In this document: positions 53,900 to 61,995 of the stretch, in pieces
Position numbering within the stretch: position 1 is the first letter of the stretch
How the letters are laid out: the number at the start of each line of letters is the position of its first letter
Assembly (NCBI RefSeq): GCF_040222955.1
Contig: NZ_JAVKCA010000021.1
Span: 335,227 to 399,226, forward strand
Length of the DNA stretch: 64,000 bases
Source of the DNA: Marinoscillum sp040222955
Lineage (GTDB): Bacteria; Bacteroidota; Bacteroidia; Cytophagales; Cyclobacteriaceae
Direction of reading: 5' to 3'
Notes under the pieces: generated by a model
Databases searched by the model: none
The model's input: only the letters and a program-made list of their open reading frames with translations
Told to the model about the DNA's origin: nothing
Translations under genes and position numbers: made by a program

Positions 53900-55153
53900 A
53901 TGAAAAATCTACTGATACTGGGAGCTGGCTCCGCCGGCACCATGATGGCCAACCACCTCATTGGGAAATTACCTCAGGAATGGAAAATCACCATCGTGGA
54001 TCAACGCGAGAAACACTACTATCAGCCGGGGTTTCTCTTCCTCCCTTTTCGCATCTACGAACCGGAGGATTGCTTCAAATCAATCACAGAATACATCCCC
54101 AAGGGAGTCGAATACATCCAACAGGGCATTGAACAAATCATAGGCAAGGACAACAAGGTGGTCCTGAATGACGGAACATCTATAGCCTACGACCTGCTGA
54201 TCATCGCCACCGGCAGCCGCATAGCGCCGGAAGAAGTGGAAGGAATGAGTGGTCCGGAATGGCATCAGTCAGTTTTTGATTTTTACACCTTCGAGGGAGC
54301 CCATAATCTCCGAGAAAAACTCGACAACTGGGATGGCGGGAAGCTGGTAGTTCACATTACCGAAATGCCCATCAAATGTCCTGTGGCTCCTCTTGAGTTT
54401 GCATTTCTCGCAGATAGCTACTTTAAAAGCAAAGGCATGCGCGACCGGGTCACTATTGACTATGTGACTCCACTGGATGGTGCTTTCACCAAGCCAAAAG
54501 CCGCCTCCAAACTGGGCTACCTGCTCAAGGAAAAAGGGATCAATATTGTGCCTGATTTTGCCATCGCCCGGGTGGACAATGAAAACAAGAAAATTGTTTC
54601 CTGGGATGAAAAGGAAGTGCCCTTCGATCTACTGGTGACAATACCCACCAATATGGGTGATGATCTGATGCTCAGATCAGGCTTGGGTGATGACTTAAAC
54701 TTTGTCCCCACCAACAAACACACCCTGCAGTCTGAAGCATTTTTGAACATTTTTGTCCTGGGAGATGCGACCAACTTACCCACCTCCAAAGCCGGGTCTG
54801 TGGCTCACTTTGAGTCCGAAATTCTCCTGAAGAACATTCTGCGCTACATCGACGGGACGCCTCTTGTGGAAGATTTCGACGGGCACGCCAATTGTTTTGT
54901 GGAAACAGGCAACGGCAAGGCCATGCTGATCGACTTTAACTATGATACAGAACCCCTACCGGGAAAATTTCCGATCGACGGATTCGGGCCACTCAAACTA
55001 CTGGAAGAGAATAAGCTCAATCATCTGGGCAAACTAGGCTTTAGATGGATCTACTGGAATATGCTCATGAAAGGCCTGAGTATCCCATTCATCACTCCGC
55101 AGATGAGCATGAAAGGTAAAAAAACAGAAAAGAAGGAAGTAGAAATTATTTAA
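53900..55153 (+). CDS. sqr: Sulfide:quinone oxidoreductase
   Basis: 417 residues, FAD-dependent disulfide oxidoreductase fold. ILGAGSAGTMMANHLIGKLP (6-25) binds FAD, and VLGDATNLPTSKAGSVAHFE (287-306) is the second FAD motif. Two redox cysteines typical of sulfide:quinone reductases are present: Cys160 (PIKCPVAPLEF) and Cys332 (HANCFVETG); the third is not obvious. The C-terminal amphipathic region with YWNMLMKGLSIPF is for membrane attachment. It oxidises sulfide and reduces quinone. DsrC-like and DsrE-like genes follow at 19 and 21 bp, forming a sulfur unit. Confidence 0.85.
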   Translation: MKNLLILGAGSAGTMMANHLIGKLPQEWKITIVDQREKHYYQPGFLFLPFRIYEPEDCFKSITEYIPKGVEYIQQGIEQIIGKDNKVVLNDGTSIAYDLLIIATGSRIAPEEVEGMSGPEWHQSVFDFYTFEGAHNLREKLDNWDGGKLVVHITEMPIKCPVAPLEFAFLADSYFKSKGMRDRVTIDYVTPLDGAFTKPKAASKLGYLLKEKGINIVPDFAIARVDNENKKIVSWDEKEVPFDLLVTIPTNMGDDLMLRSGLGDDLNFVPTNKHTLQSEAFLNIFVLGDATNLPTSKAGSVAHFESEILLKNILRYIDGTPLVEDFDGHANCFVETGNGKAMLIDFNYDTEPLPGKFPIDGFGPLKLLEENKLNHLGKLGFRWIYWNMLMKGLSIPFITPQMSMKGKKTEKKEVEII

Positions 55154-55172
55154 CACTTAAAATCAAAAACAA

Positions 55173-55481
55173 ATGGAAACTATAATCGCCAATATGCCTG
55201 TGAATGTAAATGAGCAAGGCTATCTGCTGGACATGAACCAATGGAATAAGGAAATCGCCGAACAAATAGCTGATGAAGAAGCGATAGACCTGACCAACAG
55301 ACACTGGGAAGTACTGGAGTATCTACGGGCCGAACAAGTCAAAGGCACGGCCCTCTCCATCAGGAAAATTGGTAAATCAGGGGTGGTGGGCATTGCGGAG
55401 TTTTACAAACTCTTCCCTGAAGGCCCACTCAAAAAGGCTTCCAGAATTGCGGGTATTCCCAAGCCTGCCAGTTGTATATAA
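55173..55481 (+). CDS. DsrC/TusE family sulfur carrier protein
   Basis: 102 residues, the family's normal length. The C-terminal arm GIPKPASCI carries the conserved penultimate cysteine, Cys101, which accepts sulfur as persulfide. The second cysteine of true DsrC, about 11 residues earlier, is Ser90 (KKASRIAG), so the protein is of the one-cysteine, TusE-like kind and cannot form the DsrC internal disulfide/trisulfide. It probably receives sulfur from the adjacent DsrE-like protein rather than working with a sulfite reductase. Confidence 0.9.
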   Translation: METIIANMPVNVNEQGYLLDMNQWNKEIAEQIADEEAIDLTNRHWEVLEYLRAEQVKGTALSIRKIGKSGVVGIAEFYKLFPEGPLKKASRIAGIPKPASCI

Positions 55482-55502
55482 ACACACCTAAAAAAACGAA
55501 TC

Positions 55503-56015
55503 ATGGAAACGCTAGAAAAACCAGTACTTGATAAAAAGAAAGCAGTGAAGCCACTCAAAAAGATCATGATCATCCAGTCCAAAGCCACGATCGATTCTGT
55601 CTATGCGGCTTTGATCCTGGCCAATGGCGCCCGAATGGAGGGAATTGAGTCTGAGCTGTTCTGTACCTTTTTTGGATTAGAAATGCTCCAGCCGAAGAAG
55701 ATGGATCATTTGCATGTAGCTACCGTAGGCAACCCGGGCCTTCACATCCCCACCATGCTGGGTGGGCTGCCAGGCATAGAGTCACTGGCCAGCAATATGA
55801 TGAAAAAGGAAATGGATAAGCTGGATATTCCACCGCTGAGCGAATTTCTCGAGATCTACAAAGCCTCCGGCGGAAAGGTCTTTGCTTGCAAACTCGCCAT
55901 GGAGATGTTTCACCTTAACCGGGAAGACCTATGGGAAGGAGTAGATGAAGTACTGACTGTTGGTGACTTCTATGGTCGTGCCCAGGAGGAAGGCGTTCAG
56001 CTTCTTTTTGTTTGA
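55503..56015 (+). CDS. DsrE/DsrE2-like sulfurtransferase
   Basis: 170 residues. A charged N-terminal tail is followed by a DsrE fold: KKIMIIQSKATIDSVYAALI, GIESELFCTFFGLEML with Cys54, and KVFACKLAMEMFHL with Cys129, the position of the reactive cysteine in DsrE2-type proteins. Such proteins carry sulfane sulfur and pass it to TusE/DsrC-like partners. It closes the three-gene sulfur unit; a REP-like hairpin starts 27 bp past its stop. Confidence 0.85.
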   Translation: METLEKPVLDKKKAVKPLKKIMIIQSKATIDSVYAALILANGARMEGIESELFCTFFGLEMLQPKKMDHLHVATVGNPGLHIPTMLGGLPGIESLASNMMKKEMDKLDIPPLSEFLEIYKASGGKVFACKLAMEMFHLNREDLWEGVDEVLTVGDFYGRAQEEGVQLLFV

Positions 56016-56042
56016 GACCTTCGAAATTAGCTTCAAAACACC

Positions 56043-56068
56043 AGCCAGGGGATTTTCATCCCCTGGCT
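56043..56068. repeat. REP-like hairpin after the DsrE gene
   Basis: AGCCAGGGGAT-TTTC-ATCCCCTGGCT is an 11-bp perfect stem with the GGGGAT/ATCCCC core of the hairpins around the RAYT 2.7 kb away. No T run follows, so it is not a classical terminator, though it might protect the mRNA 3' end. Confidence 0.6.
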
Positions 56069-56133
56069 TGACTGGTATATGGCCTTACGGCAGAACCCAC
56101 TGGTGCGTGGATTGAATCCAAAAACCCTGGTAT

Positions 56134-56508
56134 TGTCATTGAGAAATATCATTCCCGCGCAGGCGGGAATCTCATCTGATAAGAGGCCCAGGGATAGATC
56201 GATTGTGTAGGCATGTCTTCCCATCTGTCATGGTGAGCCTGTCGAACCATCATACAGATGACAAGGTTGGATGTCATTTGTAATCCTCTTTGACGAGCAT
56301 TGTCTTACGCTTCGACGGAGCTCAGCGTGACAATGCTTAAGTTCAGCCTGGCATTGTCTTACTCTTCGACGGAGCTCAGAGTGACAATGCCTAAGCTCGG
56401 AGATGCAAAGCTCAGGTCTTCAGTACACTCCCAATGACAATCACAACGCGGGCGCGTTTGAAAATGTCATGCTGAGCTCCGTCGAAGCATCAAACATTTT
56501 CACTTTCT
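56134..56508. repeat. Dispersed intergenic repeat, copy B
   Basis: It has the same module order as copy A but is longer: TTCGACGGAGCTCAG occurs twice (about 56310 and 56365) and the inverse CTGAGCTCCGTCGAAG once (about 56472). An extra middle block (CTCCCAATGACAATCACAAC) is shared with copy C. It occupies most of the spacer between dsrE and amt. Confidence 0.8.
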
Positions 56509-56552
56509 CAGTCCAGATCAGTCCCCCAAACTTTTAGCCCCATTCTCTCAGA

Positions 56553-56635
56553 TTTATCAAAATATTGAAAATCTGTTCAAAGAATTCACGAAATATTATT
56601 TCATTTTTATCAAATTCGCATAAACATTTATCAAA
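56553..56635 (+). promoter_or_regulatory. Three TTTATCAAA repeats before amt
   Basis: Identical 9-mers occur at 56553-56561, 56606-56614 and 56627-56635. The last two are 21 bp apart, two helical turns, and the last ends 15 bp before the GTG start. No NtrC or sigma-54 site was seen. They are candidate sites for a nitrogen-responsive regulator. Confidence 0.4.
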
Positions 56636-56650
56636 TCAACCTTACAATAA

Positions 56651-57961
56651 GTGAAGAAGATCTATTCCTTAATGTTCCTTCTTTTTGGCTATCAGTCTTT
56701 TGCGGGAGATGAAGCGGCCATCGATACAGGAGCCACCGCCTGGATGCTGACATCCACCACCCTTGTATTGCTCATGATCCCCGGACTTGCCATGTTCTAT
56801 GGCGGCCTGGTGCGAACCAAAAATGTACTGGGCACCATGATGCACAGCTTCACGGCCATGGGCATTATGACCCTCCTCTGGGTCATCTGCGGATACAGCA
56901 TGGCTTTTGGGCCTAATATACTTGGCGGGTGGTTCGGCTGGAGCCCGGACTACTTCCTGCTGCAGGGCATTGATGATGTCATCACCGACGGCATTCCTGA
57001 ATATGTTTTTGCCATGTTCCAGGGGAAGTTTGCGATCATCACCCCTGCCATCATTGCCGGGGCTTTTGCGGAACGTATTTCTTTCAAGGGCTACTGCATT
57101 TTCATTGCTGTTTGGGGCATACTGATCTACAATCCTCTTTGTCACTGGGTGTGGGCGTCAGACGGGTACCTGTTTAACCTGGGGGCAGACGGGGCCATCG
57201 ATTTTGCAGGGGGTACTGTGGTACACATCAGCGCGGGAATCAGCGGGCTGGTGGCAGCCCTCTATCTGGGCGCAAGGAAACAACACCCACACCTGCCGAT
57301 GCAGCCAAACAACCTCGTCATGACCATGATTGGGGTGGGCTTACTTTGGGTGGGCTGGTTTGGCTTCAATGCCGGCAGTAGCATAGAGAGTGGATTGAGC
57401 ACCGCTCAGGCCCTCACGGTCACACAAATAGCAGCGGCAGCGGGTGCCCTTGCATGGATATTAATTGAAGGTTTTCATCAGGGCAAGGCAACGGCCCTTG
57501 GGTTTGCGTCAGGTATTCTGGCAGGTTTAGTGGCCATCACACCGGCTGCTGGTGTGGTACAACCCATGGGAGCCATTGCCCTGGGGATCTTCTCCAGTGG
57601 CATCTGCTACCTGGCCATTATGATCAAAAACAAACTCGGATATGACGATACACTGGATGCGTTTGGCATACACGGAGTGGGTGGTATCGTGGGTGCATTG
57701 CTGCTTGTTTTCTTCATCCGCGATAGCTGGATGGAAGACGCTGCCGGACTGGCCGGTGGCACCTGGGGCGTCATAGATCAGCTGGGCGTACAGGCTTTGG
57801 CCATTCTTATTGCCCTGGCATACGCCGGAGTGGGTACTTTGTTGATACTCTTTGTACTGAATAAGATAGTTCCGCTCAGAGCGACAGAAGAAGCCGAAAT
57901 GAAAGGACTGGACAGCTCCTACCATGGAGAAAAAGGATATGGAATGATTAACCCTAGCTAA
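56651..57961 (+). CDS. amt: Ammonium transporter Amt
   Basis: 436 residues starting at GTG 56651, chosen because it gives a signal peptide (MKKIYSLMFLLFGYQSFA). Eleven membrane helices follow. The twin channel histidines are seen in GGTVVHISAGISG and FGIHGVGGIVGALL, and PGLAMFYGGLVRTKN is the family signature. It conducts ammonium across the inner membrane. The P-II gene begins 6 bp downstream, the standard amtB-glnK pairing in which P-II blocks the channel when nitrogen is ample. Confidence 0.96.
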   Translation: MKKIYSLMFLLFGYQSFAGDEAAIDTGATAWMLTSTTLVLLMIPGLAMFYGGLVRTKNVLGTMMHSFTAMGIMTLLWVICGYSMAFGPNILGGWFGWSPDYFLLQGIDDVITDGIPEYVFAMFQGKFAIITPAIIAGAFAERISFKGYCIFIAVWGILIYNPLCHWVWASDGYLFNLGADGAIDFAGGTVVHISAGISGLVAALYLGARKQHPHLPMQPNNLVMTMIGVGLLWVGWFGFNAGSSIESGLSTAQALTVTQIAAAAGALAWILIEGFHQGKATALGFASGILAGLVAITPAAGVVQPMGAIALGIFSSGICYLAIMIKNKLGYDDTLDAFGIHGVGGIVGALLLVFFIRDSWMEDAAGLAGGTWGVIDQLGVQALAILIALAYAGVGTLLILFVLNKIVPLRATEEAEMKGLDSSYHGEKGYGMINPS

Positions 57962-57967
57962 ACGAAC

Positions 57968-58312
57968 ATGAAACTAATAATTGCAATCATCAGAGAAAAT
58001 CAACTCGATCAGGTCCGGGAGTCGCTTATAGAGGCCGGGATTGCCAGAATCACGGTTAGTAACGTATCGGGGCATGGCAGGAGGATCACCGAAGAGATTT
58101 ACCGGGGGCAGAAGGTCATCCCCACTATGGTTTCCAACATCCGGCTGGAGATCGCTGTAAACGATGAGTTCAAAGAGAGAACCATAGAGGCCATCACAAG
58201 AGCCACCGAATCCAATGATGGAGAGATGGTAGGAAGCGGTAAAATATTCGTGGTTCCGCTCGAGGAATGCATCCGTATTCGCACGGGCGAAAAAGGCAAT
58301 GCCGCTATCTGA
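57968..58312 (+). CDS. glnK: P-II nitrogen regulatory protein
   Basis: 114 residues, the normal size. The ATP-binding B loop region (NDGEMVGSGKIFVVPLEE) and the C loop (RIRTGEKGNAAI) are intact. In the T loop (GRRITEEIYRGQKVIPTMVS, about 38-56) the residue matching the uridylylated Tyr51 of E. coli is Val50, and the loop appears one residue shorter, so control is probably by ATP/ADP and 2-oxoglutarate only. It is co-transcribed with amt and ends at a strong terminator. Confidence 0.94.
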   Translation: MKLIIAIIRENQLDQVRESLIEAGIARITVSNVSGHGRRITEEIYRGQKVIPTMVSNIRLEIAVNDEFKERTIEAITRATESNDGEMVGSGKIFVVPLEECIRIRTGEKGNAAI

Positions 58313-58337
58313 TAAAGATTGAACACCAAGAGACTGG

Positions 58338-58385
58338 AAAGGTCGTTTCGGACTGCTCGTTGAGCTGCTCGGAACGACCTTTTTT
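58338..58385 (+). terminator. Terminator of the amt-glnK operon
   Basis: AAAGGTCGTTTCG (58338-58350) pairs with CGGAACGACCTTT (58370-58382) with one G-T wobble, and the stem runs into six T (58380-58385). The T run and position 26 bp after the stop make it convincing. Confidence 0.88.
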
Positions 58386-58516
58386 AATAGTACGCTTTCA
58401 TGAGTTAATTCTTCTGTTTTCATGCCAAATATGCAGAGCACACCAATAGGTTTGGCCATAACCATTTAACATGATAAACGTTTGATTCACAGTATTTATC
58501 GCTAAATTTACAACCC

Positions 58517-58651
58517 ATGCCTTCTGTAGAACTATATAGCTCATTCTTGGAATTGAAGTCCGAAAGAACTGATCGTCCACTTTCAGCTAAGGAAAAAGAA
58601 CGTCAGCATCAGGCCGCGCAATCATTAGGGCTAATCAAGGTCAAAAAATGA
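58517..58651 (+). CDS. 44-residue small protein upstream of a nucleotidyltransferase
   Basis: ATG 58517 to TGA 58651. The protein begins MPSVELYSSFLELKSERTDR and ends with a basic tail (SLGLIKVKK); the middle is charged and helical (AKEKERQHQAAQ). It ends 16 bp before the nucleotidyltransferase gene on the same strand. A -7-like TAAATTTA (58503-58510) with TTTG 18 bases upstream lies immediately before it, implying a very short or no leader. The arrangement (tiny gene, then minimal nucleotidyltransferase) is that of toxin-antitoxin pairs. I do not recognise the family. Confidence 0.6.
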   Translation: MPSVELYSSFLELKSERTDRPLSAKEKERQHQAAQSLGLIKVKK

Positions 58652-58667
58652 TTAAAAAGTCCAGCTC

Positions 58668-59177
58668 ATGGAAAAAGATCTGGCTCAGGGAATCAGAAAA
58701 TTAGGTCGGGCACTCAATAGCAATAAAGTTGATTACATGTTCATAGGGGGTGTAGCCATTAGCTTTTATGGTACACCCAGAGCATCGGTGAACATGCCAC
58801 CAGGCATTGAATATGATGTTGATGTTTGGTACATGGCGACTAACCATAATTTCACAAGGCTCATTCGCGCGATTTCAGAAATCTCTCCCGAACTCGAAAG
58901 TGATCTATCCAAAATGATATTTGATCCAAAGAAAACCTTTATCAAATTTCGTGTTGACCAATTCCATTTTGATTTCCTTCCGGAACTGGTAGCCTTTCAG
59001 CACAAAGACTTTGCAAAATGCTATCTCAACAAAGAGGAAGGAATAATTGAGGGCACAAAAATCAATATCATTTCCAAAAATGATCTTATTCTGGATAAAC
59101 AGAAGTTGGGCCGGGATAAAGATTTAGCGGACATTGAAAACCTCAAATCTAAATCTTACAAGGGTTTCTCGAGATAG
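58668..59177 (+). CDS. Minimal nucleotidyltransferase (AbiEii/MNT-like)
   Basis: 169 residues. The nucleotidyltransferase signature is complete: GG (27-28) in YMFIGGVAISFYGTPRAS, Asp50 and Asp52 in EYDVDVWY, and a third acidic residue Asp102 in FHFDFLP. The C-terminal motif NDLILDKQKLGRDKDLADIE is shared with AbiEii-like and DUF6036-type enzymes. Such enzymes move nucleotides onto tRNA or protein and often act as toxins or antitoxin modifiers. Together with the preceding 44-residue gene it may form a toxin-antitoxin module; its location between dispersed repeats suggests an acquired segment. Confidence 0.82.
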   Translation: MEKDLAQGIRKLGRALNSNKVDYMFIGGVAISFYGTPRASVNMPPGIEYDVDVWYMATNHNFTRLIRAISEISPELESDLSKMIFDPKKTFIKFRVDQFHFDFLPELVAFQHKDFAKCYLNKEEGIIEGTKINIISKNDLILDKQKLGRDKDLADIENLKSKSYKGFSR

Positions 59178-59253
59178 CACCATCTCGTTCGAACTTGCAT
59201 CCAAATAAAGTTAAGCTCGCCTTTAAGGAGCATTACCTCCCCATTCTGTCATG

Positions 59254-59621
59254 GTTGTGAGAACCGTCATTCCCGCGCAGGCGGGAATCTCATCTAGTAA
59301 AAGGCTTCCAGAAAAATCCGTCGGAAAAGCATTGCCTTCCCATCTGTCATGGTGAGCCTGTCGAACCATCAGACAAGGTGGCGAGGTTGGATGTCATTTG
59401 TATCCTCTTTGTTAGCATTGTCCTATCCTTCGACGGAGCTCAGGATGACAATGCTTAAGCTCAGCCTGGCATTATATTGCTCTTCGACAAAGCTTAGAGT
59501 TACAGTACATAACAAATTACAAAACCCAGAACTACGCACACTCCGAATGACAATCACAACACGAGCCCATATGAAAATGTCATACCGAACTCCATCGAAG
59601 CATCATACCTTTTCACTTCCT
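59254..59621. repeat. Dispersed intergenic repeat, copy C
   Basis: It contains the ATTCCCGC-GCAG-GCGGGAAT palindrome, the CATCTGTCATGGTGAGCCTG module, one CTTCGACGGAGCTCAG, a decayed second copy (CTTCGACAAAGCTTAG), a decayed inverse arm (ACTCCATCGAAGC), and the TTTTCACTTCCT end. It is the most degenerate of the three copies, so probably the oldest. Confidence 0.78.
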
Positions 59622-59821
59622 ATACCCAAGCAATCAGGCCAGAAACTCTCCATGGCAAGAGAAGTACAGTTATAGGTCTACAATCATCCAAACCTCTGGT
59701 CTGTCCAGGGGGTGACTCCCTCGGAGGAATTGATCCCCTGTACATTTAGATACAAATCCAGATGCTCAATTTTCGCGGACCGGATCTATCACTAAACCGT
59801 AAATCATAAAAGAAATCAATA
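59622..59821. other. Leader region of the alginate-lyase-like gene
   Basis: 200 bp with no coding pattern, between repeat copy C and the ATG. A GGGGG...CCCC pairing with interrupted stem is possible around 59708-59746. No exact -7 element was found. Confidence 0.35.
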
Positions 59822-61600
59822 ATGAAGCGATCACTACTCATCATCGCCCTTCTTTTCGCAGCAGCGCAATACACCTATGCACAAGCACCGGACACCTTTG
59901 TCCATCCGGGAGTGCTCAGCAGTCAGGCAGAACTGGATGCTTTGAAAGATGCTGTCCAAACCAGCAATGGCAGCCCGCAGGTGGCTGGTTATGCCCGAAT
60001 GGCTGACGAAGCACTGGGAAACCTGGACTATACCCCTACTCCATATGCCAACGTACATGTGATCGCCTCCGGCGTGGGCGATGAGGAGCGCGCCTTTCGT
60101 CAGGATGCGCATGCCCTGTACATTCATGCCATCAAGTGGGTGGTGACCGGGGATGATGCCCACCGCGATAAGGCCATTGAAATCGCAGATGCATGGGGAG
60201 AGACCTTTGAGTCCCTGATTCCCGAGGAGAACAAGCCCAACCAACCTACCCTGGAAGCTTCCTGGGCTTTGCCCATTTGGATAGCCGGAGCTGAAATACT
60301 CAAATACTACGACCAAGGGATTTCAGGCTGGTCCTCCACAAGTTTTGAAACTTTCGTACAAAAGGTACTGGTCTACGTCAACGGCCCTATCTACCAAACG
60401 GCCAACTGGCTTATCTCCAAAGACCTTTCGCTCATGTCGGCGGGTGTTTTCCTGAATGACGCTGCGCTCTACAATGAGGGTTATAACCACGTGACCAGCC
60501 AGATCGATGATATCAGCACCACCGGTCAGATCCCGGAGCTGACCCGGGACTTTGTACACTCACAATACGTCCTGATCGGTCTGGCGCAATGTGCCGAGGT
60601 AGCTTATCAGCAGGGTAACGACGGCCTCTTTACCCATTCGGATGCCCGGTTGCGTACCGGTGCAGAGACTTATACGCTTTCGGTATTGGGTCAAACCTCA
60701 CCCAGCTACCACAGCAGTTCGCAATGGGCCCGACACAGTGCACCATATGAAATTTTACTCAAACGCTATACGGAGCTGGAGCTACCGGTACCCGTAGTCC
60801 AATACTATGTCATTGCCCAAAACCGTCCGGAAGACGGTAGTGAAGACCACTTTGTAGGTTGGCTGAGTGCGACACACGCCATAGAAGCAGAGGCTGGTGA
60901 AGCGCCTGTGAGCGAAGGACAGGAAGAAGTGCCCGGCAACCTGGCCTTTAACCAAACAGCAAGCGCCTCTGAAGTACCGCAACCAGAAAATCCACCAGCT
61001 GGTGCAGTGGATAACAACACACTCACCCGCTGGTCTGCGCAGGTCTATCCGCAGTGGCTGGAAGTGGACCTGGGCGAAGTGAAAGTCGTAGGCAAAACGG
61101 AAGTAATCTTCTTTGAAGACCGGGCGTACAAATACCTGATAGAGGTGAAAAAATCTGCGGCGGATGACTACACCCAGGTGGTGGACCGCACCGGCAATAC
61201 CACACCCGGGAGTGTAGAGGCCCCGGTCACTGATGAGTTTACACAGACACAGGCCAGGTATGTGCGGATCACCATCACGGGCGCCTCAGGATACACCGGC
61301 GCCTGGGTGAGTGTCACTGAATTCCGAATATTCGAAGGGAATGAAGTCATATTGGGCGTTGGGGACAAAGGGCAATACAATGTCTTCCCTAACCCAGCTA
61401 CGGACACCTTTACAGTGGAAAAGGCCTATAACCAAACCGTGAGTCTGTACAACCTGTCCGGGATGGAACTAATGAAAAAGTCCGCCGGGGTGCCCAAACA
61501 CTTCGATATATCAGGCCTGCCGGAAGGACTGTATTTCCTGAAAATCCTCTCACCCGATCAGAGGGTAATAGAAACACGAAAACTGATCAAAAGAAACTAA
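59822..61600 (+). CDS. Secreted alginate-lyase-like enzyme with F5/8C and T9SS domains
   Basis: 592 residues. A signal peptide (1-20) is followed by an all-helical domain to about 350 resembling the alginate lyase fold of PL5-like enzymes (PGVLSSQAELDALKDAV at the start; SWALPIWIAGAEILKYY and YHSSSQWARHSAPYEILLKR later). A discoidin (F5/8 type C, CBM32-like) sugar-binding domain follows (about 375-510, TRWSAQVYPQWLEVDLGEVK), then a T9SS sorting domain (about 520-592, YNVFPNPATDTFTVEKAYNQ). It should act outside the cell on uronic-acid polysaccharides, but the substrate is inferred. No SusC/SusD pair or other carbohydrate gene is adjacent. Confidence 0.82.
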   Translation: MKRSLLIIALLFAAAQYTYAQAPDTFVHPGVLSSQAELDALKDAVQTSNGSPQVAGYARMADEALGNLDYTPTPYANVHVIASGVGDEERAFRQDAHALYIHAIKWVVTGDDAHRDKAIEIADAWGETFESLIPEENKPNQPTLEASWALPIWIAGAEILKYYDQGISGWSSTSFETFVQKVLVYVNGPIYQTANWLISKDLSLMSAGVFLNDAALYNEGYNHVTSQIDDISTTGQIPELTRDFVHSQYVLIGLAQCAEVAYQQGNDGLFTHSDARLRTGAETYTLSVLGQTSPSYHSSSQWARHSAPYEILLKRYTELELPVPVVQYYVIAQNRPEDGSEDHFVGWLSATHAIEAEAGEAPVSEGQEEVPGNLAFNQTASASEVPQPENPPAGAVDNNTLTRWSAQVYPQWLEVDLGEVKVVGKTEVIFFEDRAYKYLIEVKKSAADDYTQVVDRTGNTTPGSVEAPVTDEFTQTQARYVRITITGASGYTGAWVSVTEFRIFEGNEVILGVGDKGQYNVFPNPATDTFTVEKAYNQTVSLYNLSGMELMKKSAGVPKHFDISGLPEGLYFLKILSPDQRVIETRKLIKRN

Positions 61601-61614
61601 GCTGCAAAAAGCAA

Positions 61615-61652
61615 ATAACCAGCCGAGCGCCTGTAGGCGCTCGGCTGGTTAT
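61615..61652. terminator. Long hairpin between convergent genes
   Basis: A 17-bp perfect stem (61615-61631 with 61636-61652) and TGTA loop lie 14 bp after the lyase-like stop and 10 bp from the stop of the convergent gene. Neither side has a clear T run, but the strength and position suggest bidirectional termination. Confidence 0.6.
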
Positions 61653-61662
61653 ATAAGAATAC

Positions 61663-61992
61663 TTAATCGTTTCTAATGATTTCGAATTGCCCCGGGGAAA
61701 CCTCTATGGGCAGTGGAAATCCTTTACCCAGCACCTTCATGCTATCCGCATTCAGTCCCTCCTCGTTTTCAAATCCACTGTTCACCACGGATTCAAATGA
61801 CTCATAGGAGTCCCACACCACTATATTCACAAAGTTGAACTTATTGTTGCGGCTAATCGCGCGATAAAAGGTGGAGCTCACAAAACCAGGTTTTGATTTA
61901 AAATATTCAACATAGACATCCCTGATTTTTAAGGCTTCATTTTCGTGCCCTTCAGGCACTTCTATTGAATTGATGACACTTATTTGCTTCAT
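61663..61992 (-). CDS. Antibiotic biosynthesis monooxygenase (ABM) family protein
   Basis: 109 residues with the ferredoxin-like ABM fold (VINSIEVPEGHENEALKIRD near the start, then FVNIVVWDSYESFESVV). Members include quinol monooxygenases and heme-degrading enzymes, but most have unknown substrates. The DUF2867-like gene ends 3 bp upstream, so the two form an operon. Confidence 0.8.
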   Translation of the reverse strand: MKQISVINSIEVPEGHENEALKIRDVYVEYFKSKPGFVSSTFYRAISRNNKFNFVNIVVWDSYESFESVVNSGFENEEGLNADSMKVLGKGFPLPIEVSPGQFEIIRND

Positions 61993-61995
61993 TGA

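Noticed and set aside
53352..56224. Two similar short minus-strand frames (53352-53597 and 56033-56224) encoding near-identical peptides
   Set aside because: Their similarity comes from repeat copies A and B; the peptides are translations of the palindromic repeat, not genes.
53507..59621. CRISPR-like array
   Set aside because: The repeats are long, internally mosaic and kilobases apart, with no regular spacers and no cas genes.
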